Positions 7,218 through 10,110 of a stretch of DNA of 10,110 bases are shown piece by piece. The stretch is from the NCBI GenBank assembly GCA_905479595.1, contig CAJQND010000131.1, positions 1-10,110 of the forward strand, given 5' to 3'. Each line of letters opens with the position of its first letter. Position 1 is the first letter of the stretch. Origin of the DNA: an uncultured Hyphomicrobiales bacterium (GTDB lineage Bacteria; Pseudomonadota; Alphaproteobacteria; Rhizobiales; CAJQND01). The position numbers and the translations under genes are program-made. The notes beneath the pieces were generated by a model. It made no database searches, was not told the origin of the DNA, and was given only the letters and a program-made list of their open reading frames with translations.

Positions 7218-7434
7218 GGAATTAGGGTTTTCGGCCGTGTGCAGCCCTTGTTATGTATCGGGCTGATTTAGGGTCTCAGACACGGGTGAGCAGATGTTGA
7301 ATGCCTGATTCTTCATGGAACTAAAATTATGCTATCATCTTCTTCTATCTGAAATTCATTCGAATGAAGGAACGAAAGATTATTCGGCCCGCGCCGTGCA
7401 CATACTCTTGGTTCAATTCAATAAGGGCAGCACT
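7218..7434. other. Convergent intergenic gap with a 14-bp palindrome
   Basis: This gap separates the 3' ends of the MFS and TPR genes. A hairpin with arms CAGCCC (7242-7247) and GGGCTG (7260-7265) has a 12-base loop and no U-run, so it is at best a weak terminator for the transporter. A perfect 14-bp palindrome, TTCATTCGAATGAA, sits at 7355-7368 and could fold into a five-pair stem with a four-base loop. No gene, tRNA or repeat is seen. Confidence 0.4.
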
Positions 7435-9099
7435 TCATTCTGCAGCTTTTAACGCTGCCTGTGCGCAGAAACATGACGCAGCAACGGCACGGTCGGCTCT
7501 CGCCTGCGCCAGGTCTAACCGCTGCCTTATCTGCACAATTTCAACTTTCTCGTCCCGGGCCTCCAGACAGTCATGAAGCCCCTTCAAACTCCAGATATTA
7601 TCCGGATGCACCGTCGCGCGTGAAAGTTGACCACCAAGACCCAAATCCTCACGGAATACCGCTTCGGATTCTTCGGTTCGACCCTGTTCCAACAACAACG
7701 CTCCAAGGGCATGCCTGGTGGGTTGCATCCAACCCCACGGTTCGTCATAGGGCAAGCCATCGTCAAGCGCAGCGGAGCGCCGTAATGCAGCAAATGCCTC
7801 TTCAAATTCACCTTTGCGGTAAAGAATCTCACCGCGGAGCATTTCAGCACCAATCGCCATCAAATCCTTGACACTGTTATTATGCAGCAGGCGCGTCTCA
7901 GGAATGCGCTTTACTGCTTCATGGAATAACTTTTCCTCAGATTCCGCAGCTTCAATTTCTCCAAGTGCCGCATGAGCCACACCGCGCGCATAATGGACGT
8001 TTGCCGCCAGCGTACAATAGAGTTCAGGGTCATCTGGAAGTTGCAAATCTATCGCCTCGCGCCATTTCCCAAATCGCACCAGAACATGCGGTTCAAAGCC
8101 TAAATAGCTCTCGAAGTAATCCGCCATAGGCGGACTTTCTATACGTAACATCTCTTCAGGCACAGTCTCTGCAGCGCCACGAATGGCGCGCATTGCAGGC
8201 TCGAATTGCCCAAGAAAAAGAGCTCCGTAAATAACAAAATGATAGTTGTGGAGCCGATATCCAGAATAGATGTTGAAGGGTCCGTTTTTCTGCCAGAATT
8301 TTTTATCTACTTCCACTGCGACCTCATTCCAATGAACAACATCGCGGTAAAAACCACACAAGACGTCAATATGAGTTGGCATATGAATAAGGTGACCGGA
8401 ATCCGGCACTAATGTCCTCAATACATCGCCCGCCTTGAGGGCTTTTTCCGGGAAAGGTGACATTTCCATAAGGTGAACATACAGGTGGAGCAAACCTGGA
8501 TGTTGCCAGGCTTTAGGCTGGTTTTCCATCGCATCTTCAAGAACCGCTTGCGCTTCTTCTGTCTTTGCACCTTTGGCGGGTCGGCCCGTTGGGAGATCCC
8601 ACATTTTCCAAGGAGTAAGGTTTAACAATGCTTCAGCAAACACTGTCCTGACTTCAAGGTTGTCATCATAGGCATTAAAAACTTCGCGCATTGCATCCGC
8701 AAACTGGATGTTCCACGGTTGCATATCATCGATGATTTCGGGCTGCGGGTAGCGGGCACCCAATGCACGAATTAAAGCACCTTCCCAATCTTTTACCGTT
8801 TCGACAAGTTCAAGTGCAGATTGGGCATAGGCATGGCCGGTTGCCAGCGCTTCTGCCCGACCTGCGTCGTCAAACAAATCCCAAGGCATATTGTAGTTTG
8901 GTCCGGCAGCATACCCTTTTCCCCAATGTGCCATGGCGCACTCTGCGTCAGCTTCAATAGCCTTGTCGAAGCAGGCAACGGCCTCTTGGTGATTATATCC
9001 GTATGTCCATAAAAGGCCTCTGTCGAACCATACTTGCGCATCTTTAGACGTTGTGGTGATGGGGAATGTATGTTCACCCAAATCAAAATACTGGTCCAT
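7435..9099 (-). CDS. TPR protein of uncharacterised family with conserved histidine clusters
   Basis: A ~554-aa soluble protein with no signal peptide or membrane segment. Residue numbers count from the upstream ATG at 9117. TPR-like repeats are visible near the N-terminus (AVACFDKAIEADAECAMAHW, ~47-65) and in the C-terminal third (ALGEIEAAESEEKLF and a RKGEFEEAFAALRRSAALDD stretch). The central part is not ordinary TPR. It has HPGLLHLYVHLME (206-218), GHLIHMPTHI (241-250) and HNYH (290-293), a pattern I recognise as conserved in a widespread family annotated only as TPR protein. The spacing of H211, H215 and E218 looks like a possible metal site; that is inference. I prefer the ATG at 9099 because GGAAG lies five bases upstream and relatives start close to YFDLG; the ATG at 9117 adds six residues with a poor ribosome binding site. 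Function unknown. Confidence 0.88.
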   Translation of the reverse strand: MDQYFDLGEHTFPITTTSKDAQVWFDRGLLWTYGYNHQEAVACFDKAIEADAECAMAHWGKGYAAGPNYNMPWDLFDDAGRAEALATGHAYAQSALELVETVKDWEGALIRALGARYPQPEIIDDMQPWNIQFADAMREVFNAYDDNLEVRTVFAEALLNLTPWKMWDLPTGRPAKGAKTEEAQAVLEDAMENQPKAWQHPGLLHLYVHLMEMSPFPEKALKAGDVLRTLVPDSGHLIHMPTHIDVLCGFYRDVVHWNEVAVEVDKKFWQKNGPFNIYSGYRLHNYHFVIYGALFLGQFEPAMRAIRGAAETVPEEMLRIESPPMADYFESYLGFEPHVLVRFGKWREAIDLQLPDDPELYCTLAANVHYARGVAHAALGEIEAAESEEKLFHEAVKRIPETRLLHNNSVKDLMAIGAEMLRGEILYRKGEFEEAFAALRRSAALDDGLPYDEPWGWMQPTRHALGALLLEQGRTEESEAVFREDLGLGGQLSRATVHPDNIWSLKGLHDCLEARDEKVEIVQIRQRLDLAQARADRAVAASCFCAQAALKAAE

Positions 9100-9134
9100 G
9101 ACTTCTTCCAACTGCATCTTCGCTTGTTAAGTGC

Positions 9135-9140
9135 ATCATA
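9135..9140 (-). promoter_or_regulatory. Possible -10 box for the TPR gene
   Basis: On the minus strand TATGAT lies 36 bases upstream of the ATG at 9099, giving a plausible leader of about 29 bases; it is too near the alternative ATG at 9117 for a normal leader. No good -35 hexamer is found at 16-18 bases, so activation by a factor or chance occurrence are both possible. Confidence 0.25.
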
Positions 9141-9244
9141 TCACAAGTTCACCACCTCTGCACCGGCATTTAGGGGAGCGCGGATTTGTCTGAAGCAGAC
9201 TAACTGATGATGTCAGACACCTTGCTCTTCTGTCCACTTTTTCA

Positions 9245-10012
9245 TCATGAATTGACGATGAGATTGAGGCTTGCCAATTCGTGTTTCTTGCATTGTGTTT
9301 TGTCTGACAAGACGGTTCCAAGGTAACCAGGCATTCCAGCCGGTTTTTCCAAAAGCCTTTCGTTAGTGTGCAAATACTGTACCTCAAGGATCGAATAAGG
9401 CCTCTGATACACCCACTCACGATTCACGAGACTTTCCAAGTCAGAATCTGGTAGCTTCTCATCGGTAAAAGCAAAAAAATATAGGGTAAAGTCATAGTCT
9501 TTAATCGGTTGAATCGACAGGAGCTTCATCCCCAACTGAATCTCACAGAGCGCTCGAACCCGAGCAATATCCGTCGTCCGCAACGTAACTAGATTAAGTG
9601 TGGGACCACCGCCCAACAAATTTTCATCAGCCTGAACGCTCGGTTTTTTGCCTTCAAACTGGTGTTGAATTAGCTCTATCTGAAACCCTTCCGGATCGCA
9701 AAAGTGAGCGAGGTATCCGACATCCTGAAATTGATGAGGATCAGAGACATTAATTCCACACGCTCGCAGTTGATGGCATGCCAGTTCCAAATCTGGAACA
9801 GCAATCGCAATTTTCCAATAAAGATCATGCCGGTGTGCAACGTATTTATCGGGCGATTTTGCCGTTTCAAATTCCAACCAGGCTCCCTGACCTTCATATC
9901 CAAATCGATGCTCTGCAATTCGAGACATGCCCAAAACCGAAATATAGAAATCACTCTTTACGCTGGGATCAGCACATGCGTAGCGTACTCCGAGTATTTT
10001 TGGCTTAGTCAT
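9245..10012 (-). CDS. Two-domain VOC (glyoxalase/bleomycin-resistance fold) protein
   Basis: A 255-aa protein with two vicinal-oxygen-chelate modules. The first (~1-118) has GVRYACADPSVKSDFYISVL, then YWKIAIAVPDLELACHQL, and closes with CDPEGFQIELI, the usual DPxGxxxE ending. The second (~135-230) has LVTLRTTDIARVRALCE and ends around RPYSILEVQYLH. Members include glyoxalase I, extradiol dioxygenases and resistance proteins. The positions seven residues before the strand-end Asp, where VOC enzymes carry a metal-binding His, are G, K and L here, so a canonical metal site is doubtful and the substrate cannot be guessed. The last ~30 residues (SDKTQCKKHELASLNLIVNS) do not look like a VOC strand and may be a divergent tail. 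No strong ribosome binding site is visible; translation may be coupled to the possible gene ending 20 bases upstream. Confidence 0.85.
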   Translation of the reverse strand: MTKPKILGVRYACADPSVKSDFYISVLGMSRIAEHRFGYEGQGAWLEFETAKSPDKYVAHRHDLYWKIAIAVPDLELACHQLRACGINVSDPHQFQDVGYLAHFCDPEGFQIELIQHQFEGKKPSVQADENLLGGGPTLNLVTLRTTDIARVRALCEIQLGMKLLSIQPIKDYDFTLYFFAFTDEKLPDSDLESLVNREWVYQRPYSILEVQYLHTNERLLEKPAGMPGYLGTVLSDKTQCKKHELASLNLIVNS

Positions 10013-10032
10013 TTTTTGTCTGGCCGCTCAGG

Positions 10033-10110
10033 TTAAAAAGAAAACGTAGGGTTTCTTGTTTTGCTCCCTGCTACCGCTGCAGCATTGATATAGTTTGGTT
10101 CAGTGTTGAG
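10033..10110 (-). CDS. Possible 3' end of an unidentified gene (runs off right edge)
   Basis: On the minus strand one frame stays open from the window edge for 25 codons and ends at the TAA at 10033-10035; the other two minus frames have stops within this stretch. The translation ends SKTRNPTFSF. It does not match a family I recognise. The 20-base gap to the VOC start codon would fit an operon. The stretch is too short to exclude chance. Confidence 0.35.
   Translation of the reverse strand, partial: LNTEPNYINAAAVAGSKTRNPTFSF

Noticed and set aside
7242..7265. Hairpin CAGCCC/GGGCTG after the MFS gene as a rho-independent terminator
   Set aside because: The loop is 12 bases long and no U-run follows, so the defining features are missing.
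7364..7576. 70-codon plus-strand frame in the MFS/TPR convergent gap
   Set aside because: Most of it lies antisense to the 3' end of the TPR gene, and its composition reflects that gene.
9188..9218. GTCTG/CAGAC hairpin and repeated GTCTGA/TCAGAC words after the VOC gene
   Set aside because: The stem is only five pairs with no U-run on either strand, and the short words recur elsewhere by chance.
9136..9420. 94-codon minus-strand frame beyond the VOC stop
   Set aside because: It overlaps the VOC gene in another frame for most of its length and shows no domain signal.

Overview
The window looks like chromosomal DNA of an alphaproteobacterium, probably marine and near the Rhodobacterales or Rhizobiales. 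This rests on recognising protein families: a SAM-cyclase-ATPase-TPR regulator, a TPR protein with conserved histidine clusters, and an IS6-type transposase start. It is not based on a marker gene. Base composition is uneven. The first ~200 bases are about 68% G+C by hand count, while the rest is mostly 42-57%, so the window is probably a mosaic.

Layout, left to right. (1) The 5' part of a LysR-type regulator runs off the left edge on the minus strand. It is divergent from a plus-strand zinc-independent MDR-family oxidoreductase (320-1309). The 90-bp gap holds two TATGCATA palindromes about four helical turns apart, a plausible LysR operator pair. (2) At the oxidoreductase stop codon lies a ~166-bp relic of an IS6-type insertion sequence (1308-1473), with two recognisable inverted-repeat ends and the first ~15 codons of the transposase. 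(3) A small intramembrane metalloprotease of the M50/site-2 protease family (1533-2177, minus) follows, read from a TTG start with a good ribosome binding site. Just upstream of it (2205-2220) is a second, orphan copy of the IS end. (4) A very large minus-strand regulator (2445-~5747) joins a SAM domain, a class III adenylate cyclase, an AAA-type ATPase and TPR repeats. (5) It is divergent from an MFS transporter (~6051-7217, plus). The ~300-bp gap contains a perfect 14-bp palindrome and an 8-bp inverted repeat. (6) Convergent to the transporter is a ~554-aa TPR protein with histidine clusters (7435-~9099, minus), preceded on the same strand by a two-domain VOC/glyoxalase-like protein (9245-10012). 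The last 75 bases may be the 3' end of another minus-strand gene, 20 bases upstream of the VOC gene.

No single pathway links the genes. Likely functional units are the LysR regulator with the oxidoreductase, the cyclase facing the transporter, and possibly the VOC gene with its upstream partner. I see no CRISPR array, prophage, toxin-antitoxin pair or recognisable defence system. The least explained items are the IS6 footprints around the protease gene, the palindromes in the two divergent promoter regions, and the histidine-rich TPR family.
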